A stretch of DNA of 64,000 bases from Bombus terrestris. Its lineage: Eukaryota; Arthropoda; Insecta; Hymenoptera; Apidae. Positions 63,131-64,000 of the stretch are shown here, piece after piece. The stretch's first letter is position 1; each line of letters opens with the position of its first letter. The stretch spans positions 3,100,001 to 3,164,000 of the forward strand of contig NC_063273.1 of NCBI RefSeq assembly GCF_910591885.1. The letters are read 5' to 3'. The position numbers and the translations under genes were made by a program. Under the pieces are notes generated by a model. The model searched no databases, was not told where the DNA came from, and was given only the letters and a program-made list of their open reading frames with translations.

Positions 63131-64000
63131 TGCAGAGGGCTGAACCACGGATGAAATAATGGGATATAAGATGCGGGAATGTTTGGAGAATTTTTGAGAC
63201 TGTATTCTGCTTATCAATTCTCTTGGATTTTGCAATTGGCGAGTTGTTACTTGTTGCGGAGATTTCTCCGATCGTCAGGTGTTTAATGAGACGATTACTA
63301 GAATGAAGCGAGAATTTTGAAATTTTTAGGTATTAAGGATTTGCGAGCCTGTTTTGGGCATTTGGTATTGGCTTTTCGTTCTTATTGCTCGAATTTTTCA
63401 AACTCGATTTTTTCAGGGACGCGTAGCTTGAGATTGGGAACTGGGACTTAGTATAGTTTTTCTTCTCGTATATGATTTAAGAGTTATTTTCAACCGTTCG
63501 TTGTTTAGAAATTACAATTCCTCGTTCTCTTCATCGATACAACGATAAAACGATACAACGATTTAACGATAAAACTAAAATGAATAAATTTGATGATCGA
63601 TACAATATCGTAGTGCATTCACCTCTCAGTTAGAGAGATCGTATGTAATTACTTTTCAAGGAAGATACGAGACTCGAGATTCTTTTCATTATAACTAATC
63701 AAGTTTGGTATCCCCCTTTTGTTAGATCATCTCCGATACCTTTGGTACGACCAAACAAACCATAAAAGAGTATACTCATCAGTGAGCGTTATTGGAATAT
63801 AAAACCTCAAAATGAGTTTAAGGTATCGCATTTACGCGACTTAACGCGTTATCTTTTATTATTAATCTTACGTCGTATAATTCATTCAGCTGCGCCTCTC
63901 TGTGGTCTAATCAATTAAATCTGTTATTCTCATCGAACAAATCATTTCCTTTCCCCATTCCACCTCTCGTTCCCTTTGCATTATTTTTCTTTTTCTTTTC
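63131..64000. other. AT-rich right edge, nothing recognised
   Basis: No ORF or repeat of note. A short CGATACAACGATAAAACGATAC-like periodicity near 63535-63570 is the only pattern seen. Confidence 0.5.

Noticed and set aside
1..64000. CRISPR arrays, bacterial operons, rRNA, integrated virus or full-length transposase genes
   Set aside because: No spaced direct repeats, no prokaryote-like gene packing and no recognisable transposase, reverse transcriptase or viral protein in any reading frame inspected.

Overview
The window is nuclear DNA of an insect, most likely a hymenopteran and probably a bee. The evidence is two clearly insect-type multi-exon genes with GT-AG introns as short as 70-90 bp, an AT-rich background broken by CpG-rich islands with GA/CT tracts, and a low visible load of mobile elements. 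The order and species are inferences; no search could be run.

Region 1 (1-9750, minus strand): almost the whole coding sequence of Rme-8 (human DNAJC13), a large endosomal DnaJ co-chaperone. I reconstructed 18 coding exons with matching phases, from the start codon at 9750 to a last exon cut by the window start. The product is about 2,224 codons so far, against about 2,240 residues in the human protein. One apparent long exon hides a 90-bp intron that is open in frame, and one exon has two possible acceptors 75 nt apart.

Region 2 (9751-10833): a short head-to-head intergenic promoter region, then a probable 5' non-coding exon and first intron of the next gene.

Region 3 (10851-35906, plus strand): the orthologue of AGGF1 (angiogenic factor with G-patch and FHA domains). 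Seven coding exons are packed into 2.3 kb. A 22.6-kb intron follows, and a last exon at 35757-35906 supplies the second half of the G-patch and the stop codon. The CDS is 1,590 nt (529 residues). A 76-nt cassette between exons 3 and 4 would cause a frameshift and immediate stop if included.

Region 4 (the large intron, 13198-35756): no nested gene is supported. It holds several GC-rich islands, a 211-bp fold-back Tc1/mariner-type MITE at 21563-21773, a diverged duplication (26843-27019 and 28222-28415), a 33-bp tandem repeat and CT microsatellites.

Region 5 (35907-64000): 28 kb with no coding gene I can support. It contains the AGGF1 3' end, two copies of a tRNA-derived (SINE-like) repeat near 39.5-39.85 kb, further GC-rich islands, microsatellites, and a strong CpG-rich block with a GA tract near the right edge. 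That block could be the promoter of a gene beyond the window, but nothing here proves it.

Functionally, Rme-8 acts in endosomal sorting with Hsc70. AGGF1-family proteins carry OCRE, FHA and G-patch modules typical of RNA-processing factors. The two genes share a promoter region but no evident pathway.
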